A stretch of DNA of 64,000 bases, from positions 48,811,124-48,875,123 of the forward strand of contig NC_089226.1 in the NCBI RefSeq assembly GCF_963924675.1, written 5' to 3'. Origin of the DNA: Phocoena phocoena (taxonomy: Eukaryota; Chordata; Mammalia; Artiodactyla; Phocoenidae). The position numbers were made by a program, and so were the translations under genes. Below are positions 24,126 through 35,290 of the stretch, piece by piece (positions within the stretch are counted from its first letter, which is position 1; the number at the start of each line of letters is the position of its first letter). The notes below the pieces were generated by a model. The model saw nothing but the letters and a program-made list of their open reading frames with translations, searched no databases and was not told where the DNA came from.

Positions 24126-25469
24126 GGCCACTCCTTTCATTGTTCTCTACAGCTTCATATGTAAGCCTGCATTTGTTGATGTTGACTTGACTTATGAGAG
24201 GCTGATAAGCATGAAGTTGTCAGAGAACTAGACTTATTTAGGTCACTACACAGTTGAAAGTATAATCATTATGGATCTCTGCAAATTGAATAGGTTTGAG
24301 AATGAAGTAGGAACAATGTAGTTTTTAAAATAATTTACTTACAGATATTCTGGAAGCTCTGTTTAATTTTTTTTTTAACTTCTTAAGACTTCACAGTTTC
24401 TTAATGGGAGTAAAGATGTCAAATTCTGGAGTGAGTAAAACTTTTTAGCCTCCTTTGAAATTTGGAAGACAATCGAAGATGATTTAAGGATAACCCTCAC
24501 TCCCAAGCTCAGGGTCCAGTGTGTCTGGTGTAGTTGTTCTCTCCAACAGAATGGAGGACGGATCTGTCACTTATCCCACACAATAGGTGACATTCAATAA
24601 GTCCTTCCTAAATAATTGCTGAATAAAGAAATAGGATATTGCATTCCTAAGTTTCATCTCTTATTTCTACGATAGAGAACGAGAGATGTTCTTCAAAAAG
24701 CTAGCTCAAGTTACCCGCTTTTACTTATGCATAATAACTTTAAGATATAAACATGTACTACTCAATAAATTAAAAACAGAGTGCTTGTTTAGCAAGAGGA
24801 ACCTGGACCAGAGTTAGGCAGGCAGCTGTGATTTTTCAGTGCTGCTTTCTATCCACTAGAACTTGCCTCCTATCTGGTTACAGGATTACATCACTAGATG
24901 AATCATGTCATGTGGTATCTTTCTTGAACCCTTTATGTCCTAGTCTGTTATATAGGTGCTATTATGTGCGTATTCTTTTTCTGGTGGTGATGATGTCGGC
25001 ACAGGAAAGGAGGGAGAAGCTGGTATTTTACGGGAGGTTTGTATCTTTTTTTTCTGCAGAACATCTAACTATTGCATGACTGGGAAAATTTGGCTTGTCT
25101 CTTAGACAATGCTTTTTAAATTAGGTGTGATTATTTCTGATGAGTTCTAGATTGGTCACATAGTTATCTCTTCATCTCAGCAACAGCTGAGCTTTAGCGT
25201 ATCCCTCTTATTGGAACTCTCATTGTGCACCGCTTCCCCCCAGCCTCCGGCCCTGGGCCTTTATGATGTTTTAAAGTTGTGATTTCAAAGTAAGTTATGT
25301 TGACCTTCTGTCTTATATTTCTTAGATTATAAGGGAATTTAGAAATCAATAGTGAATCAAGGACTAAATCTATTCACAAGGATCTTACCAGGAGTATTGG
25401 AACAGTCTTTAAACTGGCCTTTTGCCTCCAATGCACCACAAAACCCATCCGTTTCAAGCTGTCAGAAAA
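24126..25469. other. DLG2 intron, mostly unrecognised
   Basis: Only a short L2-tail-like piece near 24585-24620 ('gacattcaataagtccttcc'). No exon signals. Confidence 0.4.
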
Positions 25470-25640
25470 TTTCTAATACCCCCTCCTCCCACAAAGTGTC
25501 TGTCATTCTGCTTAAAATCCTTCAGTGGCGCCACACTGCACATGGGATACAGTCCAAATTCCTTAAAGTGACAGAGAAGCCCCGTAACCCACTGACTGAC
25601 CAACTTTAAACCTTAAAACCAGTTTCTCCTCCATTTTCCT
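25470..25640 (+). mobile_element. L2 LINE fragment, sense
   Basis: 'cttaaaatccttcagtggcg', 'gggatacagtccaaattcct' and 'gaagccccgtaacccactga' match an internal L2 3' UTR segment in order. Confidence 0.75.
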
Positions 25641-26370
25641 TCCTAAGTACATTACTCTTCTGAAAAAATAGTGTCACATTTTGAATACACTATGCACTCT
25701 CTTGTTTCCAAATTTCATTCTCTATCAAGTTTGAGGAGGCTTAGTAATTAGCACCTTTTAAAATTTTTAAGATTAAAACCAGATAAGACAGGTGCCAGAT
25801 TCTGATAGAGATTTTTTTTAATCAAATTTATTATTGCTAAAAGCTAGGTTGGAGGAAATGGCCATGGCAGGCATTAAAATGGGTTTACCCAAATCCTCTG
25901 AACTCTTGATTTACCCCCGTACCCCAAACTGCCAACTTCTGCAGAGCCACAGTCTGCCTTGCTAAGCTTACCTTATAGCAAAAGAGAATGCAAGGCTCAT
26001 GCAGCTTGACCAGCTCCCAAGAGGAATAAGTGAGCTGAGCATCCCCAGTTCCTTTTTACAAACTTAGCCAGCATAAAACTTCCTTCTCCTTGTGGGGATG
26101 GAGAAGGAGATCCAGAGCATTACACTGGGGAAGTCTTTCTACTTGAAACCATTACTCTGAGCCTGGGAAATCCTTTATTCCCCTTTCTTTCTGTGGAATT
26201 CTGGCTACCCCTGCCCATCCAGCCTCAACGATATTTCTTTTTGTCTGTAGCTTTTCCTAGTTTGCTTATTCCCCATCTCCCCTAGACTCCTAACCAACTT
26301 AACTATGTTATTTTCCATTACCCTCCATGTTCACTCCATTATAGCATGTGATGTCAATTTAGTGAAATGA
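25641..26370. other. DLG2 intron, nothing recognised
   Basis: Unique-looking, with no exon structure. The right end may be a decayed L2. Confidence 0.4.
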
Positions 26371-26374
26371 TTAG

Positions 26375-26470
26375 CTGGTCTGTGAAATCCTGAAGGTCAG
26401 GAGCTGTGTTATGCTTCACCAATACCTAAGAGTGAGTTTAGAACCTTGTGGGCACTTAATAAATAGAGAT
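26375..26470 (+). mobile_element. L2 LINE tail, sense
   Basis: 'gaaggtcaggagctgtgtta' and 'gtgggcacttaataaataga' are the L2 3'-terminal hallmarks. Confidence 0.6.
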
Positions 26471-26514
26471 GTTTTCTAAACTGCATAGAAGGAAACTAAG
26501 TGAAAATTACTTAC

Positions 26515-26690
26515 TTCGATGACCGCTTACTAGGTGCTAGCTGGGATGGAAAGTTGTTCCTGTTAACTCATCTAATCTACACAACAACTCTGAGAAACTG
26601 AAGGTATTGCTCTCATTTTTCAGATGAATAGAGAGGTTCACAGAACTTTGCCCAGCTATCAGTGGAGCATATATTCAAACCCAAGTTGGC
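26515..26690 (-). mobile_element. MIR SINE, antisense
   Basis: 'ccgcttactaggtgctagct', 'ctcatctaatctacacaaca', 'cagatgaatagagaggttca' and 'ttcaaacccaagttgg' are in antisense MIR order. Confidence 0.8.
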
Positions 26691-27319
26691 CTGTTGTTCT
26701 TAGATGAACCCTTATACCTCCCTTATCCCTGGGTTATCTGTAAACTGAGATTGTTTTTCAGAATATAAATTAAACAGATATAAAAGTCATAACATAAGGA
26801 CAAAATCCCACACTCGTGTTTTTTAGCCTTTTAAAATAAGTTTTTAAATAGATGAGGGGGAGTATATATTTAGAATTTAGCATTTTAATATTGACTTTTG
26901 AATGCTTTCACTGAGGAGACCTTATGTCTCATATCATTGAGATGTTATTGATGTAAGTTACACAGCATATGAATGGGAAACCCAGGTAGACTATAGGTTA
27001 GCTGTCAGTCAACATATTTAATTTTAAGATTTATGCATCGCCCATTTAGTCTTATTTGGCAATATTCCTTCTTTTTTCCTGACCTCATTCATTCCGTATT
27101 ATCTTTATCTTTTTCCCATATATCTTACTGGATTTATGTCTTCAATCTGATATATCTGCGCTCACCCAGCTGACCTCCAATCATTTTAGTCAATGTTTAG
27201 TTGTATGTGATAAAATCTACCTCATCTTCAAAATACCCGGAGTAAATTATAAGGAATTATGAGGTTTTCCTGGATCATTTACTGAGCTGGTTGCTAACAA
27301 ATTTTTCTTAAATGATAGA

Positions 27320-27535
27320 ACAATAATAACTGATGTGTATCGAATGCTAACCCTGCGACGAGTATCCTGCTAAGTGCTACGTATGCATTTTTTTCTAGAA
27401 ATCTTCACAACAACTGTGTGGGTTAGTCACTAGTCTTCCCCATTTTCAGATGAGACAACAAAACTTCAGAGAGAATTTAAGCAACTTACCCATGGCAACA
27501 CTGACTGAGTGGCAGCGTTAGAGTTCAAGCTTTTG
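27320..27535 (-). mobile_element. MIR SINE, antisense
   Basis: 'atcctgctaagtgctacgta', 'cttcacaacaactgtgtggg', 'ccccattttcagatgagaca' and 'tggcagcgttagagttcaag' are in antisense MIR order. Confidence 0.82.
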
Positions 27536-27644
27536 CTGACTCACTCTCAATTCCTGCATTTTTACACTGTGTTACCAAAAGCATAATTCTCACTTTCTGG
27601 AAGCTGAGCATTGTCTTTAGAGAGAGACACAATTGAACTGAATT

Positions 27645-27830
27645 CTGTCTTTACAAGTAACAAGCTCTGCGGCCCTAGCTCTGTTACTCAATCTCTCTAC
27701 CACTTCCTTTATTTGCCTGTGGAATGGGCGCAATGCCTGTATCATGGGATTACTTTATTAAAAGCCGTAGTACAGAAGGAGCTTAGTGTTGTACCTGGTA
27801 TTTGGTGGATGTTCAATAAATGCTAAATCC
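27645..27830 (+). mobile_element. MIR SINE, sense
   Basis: 'agctctgttactcaatctct', 'gtggaatgggcgcaatgcct', 'catgggattactttattaaa' and 'ggatgttcaataaatgctaa' are in sense MIR order. Confidence 0.75.
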
Positions 27831-27914
27831 CTTTTTCTTTCCCTCACAGAGAAAAATAATACTCCCTATGTTTCCAAAGCTTTTCCATATTTTTTTATTT
27901 GAGCCCCTAAGATC

Positions 27915-28030
27915 CCTGGTTTAACAAGGATTATTATTTCTGTTTTACAGTAGAGAAAATAAGGGCTCAGAAAAGTCAAAAGGCTTAGTTTTGGTCATAC
28001 ACATCTTGTCAGGAACAGAGCAAGGGCTTT
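27915..28030 (-). mobile_element. MIR SINE fragment, antisense
   Basis: 'attatttctgttttacagta' and 'gagaaaataagggctcagaa' match the antisense MIR core. Confidence 0.6.
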
Positions 28031-30060
28031 ATGTTTCTCACTCCTTTTCAGTACACAGTATTTACCTCTCGAAAAGCAAGTACACTGAAGGCAGAAGGAA
28101 GGACATCGATAAAATCTAAAAGGTTCCTATATGAAAAAGTGTTCTGCAAAAAGATATTTGCTCAATCTTCTAACCCTCCTTTCCCTGAGAGGCAAATATC
28201 TAGAAAGAACTCAGGAAGGAAGAGTAAGATCCATTAGGAAGATTGTTCCCTTTGCTCAGCGAAGGCCATAATTGAGTTGACATTTAATAGTATTTGCTTA
28301 TTTCAGAGCTGCAGATACTCAGCTTCTAGTGAGGACTGTTTTGTAATAGGTTAGAGGCTACATTGCATATTATCAGAATGAGTAAAACTTAGTTGCCAAG
28401 AGTGATCTTGCTGATCCTTGTTAATGAAAAGCAGGGAAGTTCCCTTATAAAATGCATTGCCAGATGATGGATCTGTTTACCATTGCCTGTTGACCATCCA
28501 GCAAATGGCACTTTGAAACAGACTTTCTTCCTTTGATCACCACGTAGCACCCTAAAGTTCTTAAAACATATAAACTGGAAGTAGAAATGGTTAATGCAAT
28601 CTGCTCAGAGTCCTGCAGTTTGCATTCAGGCTTTCCGAACCATTCCCATCCTCTTACTCATCATGCAAGTGAGACAGTCATGTGTGGATGGATCATCTCC
28701 CATAATTATCTAGGATTCTCTCCTTGCTTCTCCACTGGGCTCCGGAAAGTTGGAGGGTGATAGTAAAAGATTGCTTGTGAATCTGGACCTTAGAGTAAAG
28801 GCTCACTTATTTAGAATGATAATTTGCTCCTAGCTCGGGACCTCGAAAGATTACTTTTATTCATATTAAGGTAGTGAGTCACATCACATTCCCCATGAGC
28901 TGGGATGCAGAGCCCATTTTTCTCTCTCCATTGTATAGAAGACTTAAATCACAATTTCTTTTTCAATCTCCCACTGATGGTACAATATGGGATTTTTCTG
29001 TATTAAGAAACACAGGTCAATGAAGGCCAAGATTTGGTTGATTCTTGTAATTTTCCTAATTCCATCACAATAGCTTGGGCCAATATTCTTTAATTCCAGT
29101 TCTGTGACTTTACCATAGAAGTAGTGTTACCTAATGGCTGTGCTTTTGTCTCCTGTCTTTGAAAGAGCAATTCTTTTGTTACATTTGAAAGGACTTAAAA
29201 ATGAGAAACTAAGGATTAACTTTTTAATTAGATATAATGATTAGAAACTCTTCATCACAGCAGTTTTCCTTTCATTATGAAAGGAAAGTTGACAGTTTCT
29301 GTTCAATTAATGTTCATTGAAATGTTTTTTAAATGAAATTGTTGCTGAGTAAAAGGACATCAAAAAGCATATGACATGATTAAGGGCCTTGCTTTTTGAC
29401 TTTTTTATGGGGAAAGTGCTGATTTAAAAAGAATCCTGAAGACAACAAAACATTATATTTCTTCACAGGAGTAATATTTAAGTCTCAGTGCTTGTAAAAC
29501 TGAATATCACAAAAGCTTCACCCCACTCTAAATGTTTGCAATCCCCATGCTAACTGACCTTTGATCACATCAACATAGTTCAGGGAAATCAAATTTGCAA
29601 GGCTTATTTTGGTGAAACCCATTATTTGTGATGATGGTGCTGGACTTTCGACTTTGGAATAGTTTACCTGTTACTGTCTTGACTTCATAGTATAATTTCA
29701 AATGATTTAGTTCATTTAATTGGGGGTTTTGCCATTGATGTATTAGCATTCCACATGCAACTTCATTTTGGGATGAATAGGCCAGAACCTCATGAGCGCT
29801 GAGAATAAATGCTTTCCATGACTCTGAGACTTGGATTTATCTCTTGTTCTAGCAGAAAATCACCTGGTTCTTGTAAATAAATCCTACCTGAACTCCCTGC
29901 ATCTGCGGTACTTACCTTTCTAGTCTCTTAACAAATAGCTGTAAATATTCTTTCAATAAAAATTATTCTCTCCTTGTAGATTTTTATTGCCTAAAGTATC
30001 AAACAGATATTTATCATCCTTACCCTGGAAGCCTTCTGTACTTTCTCCTTCCTGACAGCA
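28031..30060. other. Repeat-poor DLG2 intron block
   Basis: About 2 kb in which I find no dispersed repeat, in contrast to its flanks. It holds a 23-base near-palindrome at 29265-29287. No coding exon is evident. It is a candidate location for conserved regulatory elements, but nothing in the sequence alone proves this. Confidence 0.4.
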
Positions 30061-30064
30061 TTCA

Positions 30065-30300
30065 TGGTGTTAATGATAATGATAATAATATTGATGACAC
30101 CCAACATTTATTTATTATTACTTATTCTAAGAAGTGTTAAGTATAAGTAATTCGTTCAGTCCTCACAATAATCCCAAGAGATTGATAACATTATTGTTCA
30201 TTATTATGGTTCCCAATTTACAAGAGGGGAAACTGAGGCTTGGCAAGGTTAACTAATTTTCCCAAATTTACTCAGTAAATAATTAATGCAGCAGACACAG
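30065..30300 (-). mobile_element. MIR SINE, antisense
   Basis: 'cattcagtcctcacaataa'-type text, 'cccaatttacaagaggggaa', 'actgaggcttggcaaggtta' and 'ttactcagtaaataattaat' follow antisense MIR order. Confidence 0.8.
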
Positions 30301-30433
30301 GCCCATTATTGTCCCCCAGCAAGATTTTTTATTAATTGCTGTTGTTCCCTGCCTGTAAGCTTTACTAGAATCAAGGACTGTCTCCTTCTTTATACTAGTT
30401 TTTCTTAATCCAAACTCTATTCCTTTGCTTTTT

Positions 30434-30641
30434 ATTTTTTATTTTTTTTGCGGTACGCGGGCCTCTCACTGTTGTGGCCTCTCCCGTTGTGGAGCACAGG
30501 CTCCGGACGTGCAGGCTCAGCGGCCATGGCTCACGGGCCCGGCCGCTCCGTGGCCTGTGGGATCTTCCCAGACCATAGCACAAACCCGTGTCCCCTGCAT
30601 TGGCAGGCAGACTCTCAACCACTGCGCCACCGGGGAAGCCC
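30434..30641 (-). mobile_element. CHR-type tRNA-derived SINE, antisense, perfect target-site duplication
   Basis: The - strand reads GGGCTTCCCCGGTGGCGCAG at its head (A-box region), then a decayed B box (GGTTTGTGC), a GC-rich body ('cgctgagcctgcacgtccgg') and a tail of A's. The flanks TCCTTTGCTTTTT at 30421-30433 and 30642-30654 are identical over 13 bases, fixing both ends. The element is shorter and less decayed than the copy at 18660, and has the sequence I associate with the abundant cetacean CHR-2-like subfamilies. Open frames of 75-78 codons on both strands here come from its GC-rich body and are not genes. Confidence 0.93.
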
Positions 30642-30837
30642 TCCTTTGCTTTTTCATCTAATCCTTGCCCCTTGCCTGCCCTAGTAACCCAGGCTTACCT
30701 CTTATTGGCTCTCACCTGACCCCAGTTGTCTCACATAAGTTGGAAACCTCAAAGTCATTATTAATACTACCCTCTCCTTCCATGTGAAATAGACCAATAA
30801 GATATTTCTGAGTGTTTGTGCTTGTGCGCGTGTGTGT

Positions 30838-30966
30838 GGGAGAGGGAACGGGAGAGAAAGAGAGATGAGGGGGAGGAAAGGAGAGAGGTGGAGATAAGGG
30901 AGAAAGAAAAGAGAAAAAGGGAGTGGGAGAGGTAGGGAAGGAGAGAGAGGCTGAGACAGAGAGACA
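30838..30966. repeat. Long purine (GA)-rich low-complexity tract
   Basis: About 125 bases almost entirely A and G on the + strand, preceded by a short GTGCGCGTGTGTGTG alternating run. Antisense Ser/Leu/Pro-rich open frames here are low-complexity artefacts. Confidence 0.9.
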
Positions 30967-31149
30967 CTTATGCAAACAGACTAAAAGATGTTGCTACCCA
31001 GTGGAGATGTATCGATTAGAGGAAGGAAATGAGAGGGCAAACTTCCAGGGAGCTTTACTTTAGGGCCATTTTGATATCTTAAAAAGAGTTGAGACAAGAA
31101 GTGAATCTGTAAAAAAAAATTCTTTGGTGTTAACAGAGCAAAAGAATAT

Positions 31150-31310
31150 TCCTAAGAAGACCAATGCTTTAGTCCTGGCCCTGCCACTATCTAATTGCAT
31201 GATCATAGGTACATCAGTCTGGGTCTCAGTTTCCTATCTGTAAAATGGGCACAACCATACCAGCCTCATGGGATTGTTTTAAGAATCAAATGAAATACTT
31301 ATATGATAAA
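31150..31310 (+). mobile_element. MIR SINE, sense
   Basis: 'ctggccctgccactatctaa', 'gggtctcagtttcctatctg', 'taaaatgggcacaaccatac' and 'catgggattgttttaagaat' are in MIR order. Confidence 0.85.
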
Positions 31311-31434
31311 GAAAAGGTAATGGAGATCAGATTCTTGAAGTGCTTATGAACTAGTGAAATGATAAATATCTGATATTTGGACAGAGCTTAGCATTACACA
31401 GAAATAAAAATATGTTTAGGTAAAGAAGAAAGTT

Positions 31435-31670
31435 AATAGCTAATGATTATTTATCGGGTACTTATTTTATGTTAGTCACATAAGCCGACTCATTTAATCT
31501 TCACAACAACCACATGGCATAAATACCATTCTCAAACCCATTTTACAGAAGAGAAAACTGAGGTCCAGCATGTAGAGTCACCTGATCAAGGTCAGACAGT
31601 TAGTTAAAAAGCCGTCCAGCTAGGATTCTAGCCCAGGAAATCTGACTCCAGATCTTATACTCTTAACTAT
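31435..31670 (-). mobile_element. MIR SINE, antisense
   Basis: 'ctcatttaatcttcacaaca', 'cccattttacagaagagaaa', 'actgaggtccagcatgtaga' and 'ggattctagcccaggaaatc' are in antisense MIR order. Confidence 0.87.
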
Positions 31671-32524
31671 CCTCTCTGCCTCTTCCATGAGCTGGGAAAG
31701 AATAGGCATTGGTTGCAGAGAAGCCCTTTGCTGCCAGTAAGGAGATTCTACCACCACAAAGCCCACCAACACAGTTCCTCTCCATGGCTGAAGGGCACCT
31801 CTGTGTCAGGTATACCTCCCAACAGTGTACCCTCCCCTCCCTCAGCTACTTCCATATTGGCTATCAAAGCACTTAGGCCATTAAAAAACGTTTGGAAAAA
31901 AAAAAATTGAGTAACTGTGCTGTATAAATCCTGCTTTTCAAAACCTTGGAAAATAGAAGTGTATTAGGCATGTTGAAAGTGCTGTTTAGAAGACTTTCTA
32001 TTTCCAGCTGAGACTTTTCTGCTTGGGTATGCTTAAGCAACATGGAAATAAAAGATTTCAATCAGGTATCCTTAGAAGTTCTTTCACGTTCTAGTTAATT
32101 CGGCAATGCCTACGTTAAGATCAGAGTATCTTAACCTGTCATGTGATTATTTTTCTCTAGGCCGTTTACTAGCGTGGACCACAAGGCTAAGAGTACCATA
32201 AAAGCAAACTCGTTCCCGAGAGTTACTGATTTTTCTTCCCCTCTTGCATTCCTATGACAACACGAGAAGCCCTAACCACCTCCCTCTTGTATTTAATATG
32301 CCGTGATTTTTAAAAAGCATCGTAGTGAGGCGTCACCGTAAGCCACTGTGAGGCCCTGAGCATTTCAGCCTTTGAGACGGTGCTAGGTCGATATTACTCC
32401 TGCACATACTGCAAGGACAAAATGCAGTGGAGAACTTGGAAGGGAGAGAGGTTAAGTAACCTGAGAAGGTTCGAAAATGGTAATGGTAGTAAACTGATCT
32501 ATGCTGGTAAGAACTGAGCGTGGT
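31671..32524. other. DLG2 intron, nothing recognised
   Basis: No exon signals. Short open frames at 31713-31910 and 31873-32061 have no recognisable content. Confidence 0.45.
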
Positions 32525-32680
32525 AAAACCTAAGTTCAAGTCCCGTATCAGCCATTTATTGATAGTGTGATTTGCATGCCTGTCATTTAACCAGTCAGTG
32601 TACCTGTTACCTCAGTTTAAAGTGGCTGTGTTAATTCTGTCTATACATACACCATAAGGTTTTTGCAATAACCAAATTCA
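32525..32680 (+). mobile_element. MIR SINE, sense
   Basis: 'aacctaagttcaagtcccgt', 'gccatttattgatagtgtga' and 'gtacctgttacctcagttta' are in MIR order; the tail is decayed. Confidence 0.65.
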
Positions 32681-32684
32681 TTCA

Positions 32685-32872
32685 TTTATTCAACATACGT
32701 TCATTAAACACCTATCTCATCGCTAGACACTGTACGTACAGGTGTAAAATGATAAACAAAAGAACTCTTCTCTATCCATAATAGGGTAGTCCAACAATAA
32801 TCTAGAAGTCACAAAAAAGATTTATAAACTAGGTTCTATGAAAATCTATGATGGAATATCCTGATCAAGGTC
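32685..32872 (+). repeat. Unnamed ancient repeat family, 5' section
   Basis: 'attcatttattcaacatacg', 'cacctatctcatcgctagac' and 'taaaatgataaacaaaagaa' are the family head. The family text resumes after the DNA transposon at 32875-33035. Confidence 0.6.
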
Positions 32873-32874
32873 TA

Positions 32875-33035
32875 GGGCAGAGGCTATTAACTGGGTATGA
32901 TTTTGTCCCCCCAGGGGACATTTGGCAATGCTTGGAGACCTATTCGGTTGTCACAACTCGGGGAGAGGAGTGCTATTGGCATCTAGTGGGTATAGGACAG
33001 GGATACTGCTAAGCCACCTACAATGCACAGTAGAA
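32875..33035 (+). mobile_element. MER5A-like hAT-Charlie MITE, sense
   Basis: 'ccccccaggggacatttggc', 'aatgcttggagacc', 'ggttgtcacaactcggggag', 'gctattggcatctagtgggt' and 'cacctacaatgcacag' are in MER5A consensus order. The 3' end is truncated. It sits between two parts of another repeat, so it appears nested. Confidence 0.88.
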
Positions 33036-33500
33036 CTGAGATTTGAAGGATAAGTGGGAGATAATTCTGGAGAAGAGGTGGGAGAAGATTTGAGGCAGGG
33101 TAACTAGCACTGACATGAGAATGCACTTCATCATAGCCTAAGTGCTAGGAGCAGGCCTGTGGGGCTGGGGAAAGGAGTGGGGGGAGGTAGCACAAGATGA
33201 CATTGGTGAAAGACCAAGGGGTGGGACCGTGCAGGGCCGGGAGGGTCATGATGAAGTGGATATTGTGGGTTCCTGTACATCTGCCTTGAGCAACTGAGTG
33301 GAAGAAGCTGGGATTTACCGGATGAGGAAATGAAAGAGAAGCAGATTTGAGGGGGAGGAAGGAGGATAGAGCTCAGAGTTTGAAGGCGTTTCCGTCTGAG
33401 ATGTCTGTGAGATATTTGAGTGCAGATGACCAGCAGGCAGCAGGATATCCAATTCAGGAAAGAAATCTGGGCCAAGAATATAAATGAGGTATCCATTGGC
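33036..33500 (+). repeat. Unnamed ancient repeat family, later section
   Basis: 'gagatttgaaggataagtgg', 'gcaactgagtggaagaagct', 'gagatgtctgtgagatattt' and 'gaaatctgggccaagaatat' follow the later part of the family. The antisense 123-codon open frame 33131-33502 lies inside it and is not a gene. Confidence 0.55.
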
Positions 33501-33644
33501 ATACTAATATTTAAATGAGTAAAAAGAGAGAGGGTAAAAAGTAAAAGGAAAGAGAATTCCTAGCTGTGAAAGTGCTTTGTCTTTCGAAATATGCTTTACA
33601 CATATAAGGAATTCCTGTTGTTATAAACATCAAGTACAGTGCTT

Positions 33645-33783
33645 TTAACATCCATCCATTTATTTAACAAACCTTTGCTCTCCTTTGTTATATGCTAGGT
33701 AATGTGCTAGGGCCTGGGGTAAAAAGATGAATAAGATTGACCTTGCTCTCAGAAGGAGTCAAGAAAGCAAGTGGGTGGAGGGG
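33645..33783 (+). repeat. Unnamed ancient repeat family, head fragment
   Basis: 'catccatttatttaacaaac', 'aatgtgctagggcctggggt' and 'gattgaccttgctctcagaa' match the head of the family; it is followed directly by the L1 insertion. Confidence 0.5.
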
Positions 33784-33798
33784 AGACAGAAAATTCTT

Positions 33799-33991
33799 TT
33801 CTTTCTTTAACCTTTTATTTTATATTGGAGTATAGGTGAAAAACAATGTTGTGTTAGTTTCAGGCGTACAGCAAAGTGACTCAGTTATGCATAACACATG
33901 TATCTCTTCTTTTTCAAATCCTTTTCCTATTTATGTTGTTACATAATATTGAGCAGAGTTCCCTGTGCTATACAGTAGGTCCTTGTTGGTT
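33799..33991 (-). mobile_element. 5'-truncated cetartiodactyl-type L1 3' end, antisense, with target-site duplication
   Basis: Reverse complement of the L1 3' UTR end: 'gtgttagtttcaggcgtaca', 'gcaaagtgactcagttatgc', 'gttccctgtgctatacagta'. Flanks AGACAGAAAATTCTT (33784-33798) and AGACAGTAAATTCTT (33992-34006) match at 14 of 15. The poly(A) end is represented by a T-rich run at the left. Noncoding. Confidence 0.9.
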
Positions 33992-34006
33992 AGACAGTAA
34001 ATTCTT

Positions 34007-35094
34007 AATACTGTCCTGTAAATGAGTTTGTGTAGCTTTCCTTCTGTCAGGAGAGTCCAGAGGAGAAGGGCTGAGGTCTCTTGAAGTGGGCAAAGATGAG
34101 GAAGACAGATTTGATCTGCCCCGTAGTTCTATCCCGGGTTGGCCCTAGCTTTAACTCTGGCCTGAGGTTTACATGCTGTGACCTGGCATTCGGTAGAACT
34201 ACGTTCAAAGAAGACCTGTTGCCCTGCCTGCTTCAGTCAGCTTCTCTGGGATCCTCTGCTTTCTCTCCCTTATAGAACTGGGCTTATGATTCCAGACTGC
34301 AGAGTATATGGGATAGCACTTTACCACAATGACTTGCATCTCTTAAGCACATATGAAATATACTGACTGATTGATCAAATATATAGCACACTTCTCTATT
34401 GTAAGAATTCTGGTACCCCACAGGTCATATCATGCCCTCTGGAACACTGTTGCATACAGTAAAAGTTCATGCTCTCTTTTATTTTGGTAAAGTCGCATGA
34501 GTCTTACCCCATCAAAAAAAACAAGTGTCACTCTTCTTAAATAGGAGAAAATGGGTCAGATATGAGCTTTTGATAAGAGCCATGGCCAAACTCACCAGAG
34601 ATCTTTGGAAATACAGAAGATTTGGGTAAATATACTAACATATGCTTTTGAAGTTTTAATATGCTTTTATCTATTTTAGGCCCTATTAATAAAAATAATA
34701 TCAAGTGAACACTGAAAGAGTCTGTGATGTTCCAGGCTCTGTGCTTGCGCTGACTGTACACTGGTTTCGCTTTTCTGATCCTACAGTTTACTTGGGGAGA
34801 CTAGAGATTAAAAGTAAATAAATAAATATATTCCAAATTAAGATAGGAACCGTGAAGGAAAGAAACAGGGTTCAGGGAGAAAGAACATTAGGAGGATACA
34901 CACTTAGACTGGGGTGTGGTTGTCAGGAAAGGTGAATCTGCAAGTACCTAAGTATTTTCCGATCAGTGGTCAAACGTGTGTTGAACAAAGAGCCAAAAAA
35001 TATGAATTTATCTTAGGTCTTCTTTCTTTATTACTTACTTACTATTTAATTCTTACTTATTAAATAAGTTAAAATAAAGTTAATTTCACAAAGA
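34007..35094. other. DLG2 intron, mostly unrecognised
   Basis: Some phrases near 34860-35000 suggest decayed pieces of the unnamed family. No exon seen. Confidence 0.4.
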
Positions 35095-35290
35095 ATAACA
35101 GCGATAACTGTATGCTAGGCTCTGCTCTAAAGTTTTATAAATATTAACTCATTTAATCCTCAACAGTCCTATGAGATAAGTACTGTTATCATCTCTATTT
35201 TATACATGAGCAACGGGAGCAAAGGAGAAACTAAGGAACTTGTCCAAGGTCACATGGCTGGTACATGGTGAAGCAAGTTACATTAGCCTC
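35095..35290 (-). mobile_element. MIR SINE, antisense
   Basis: 'tatgctaggctctgctctaa', 'taactcatttaatcctcaac', 'ttgtccaaggtcacatggct' are in antisense MIR order. Confidence 0.85.

Noticed and set aside
30395..30684. Open frames of 75-78 codons on both strands near 30.5 kb
   Set aside because: They come from the GC-rich body of the CHR-type SINE, whose boundaries are fixed by the target-site duplication.
30712..30975. Ser/Leu/Pro-rich antisense open frames
   Set aside because: They are translations of the purine-rich low-complexity tract.
33131..33502. Antisense 123-codon open frame
   Set aside because: It lies inside an ancient repeat and is Pro/Ser/Leu-rich by composition; no splice signals support it.
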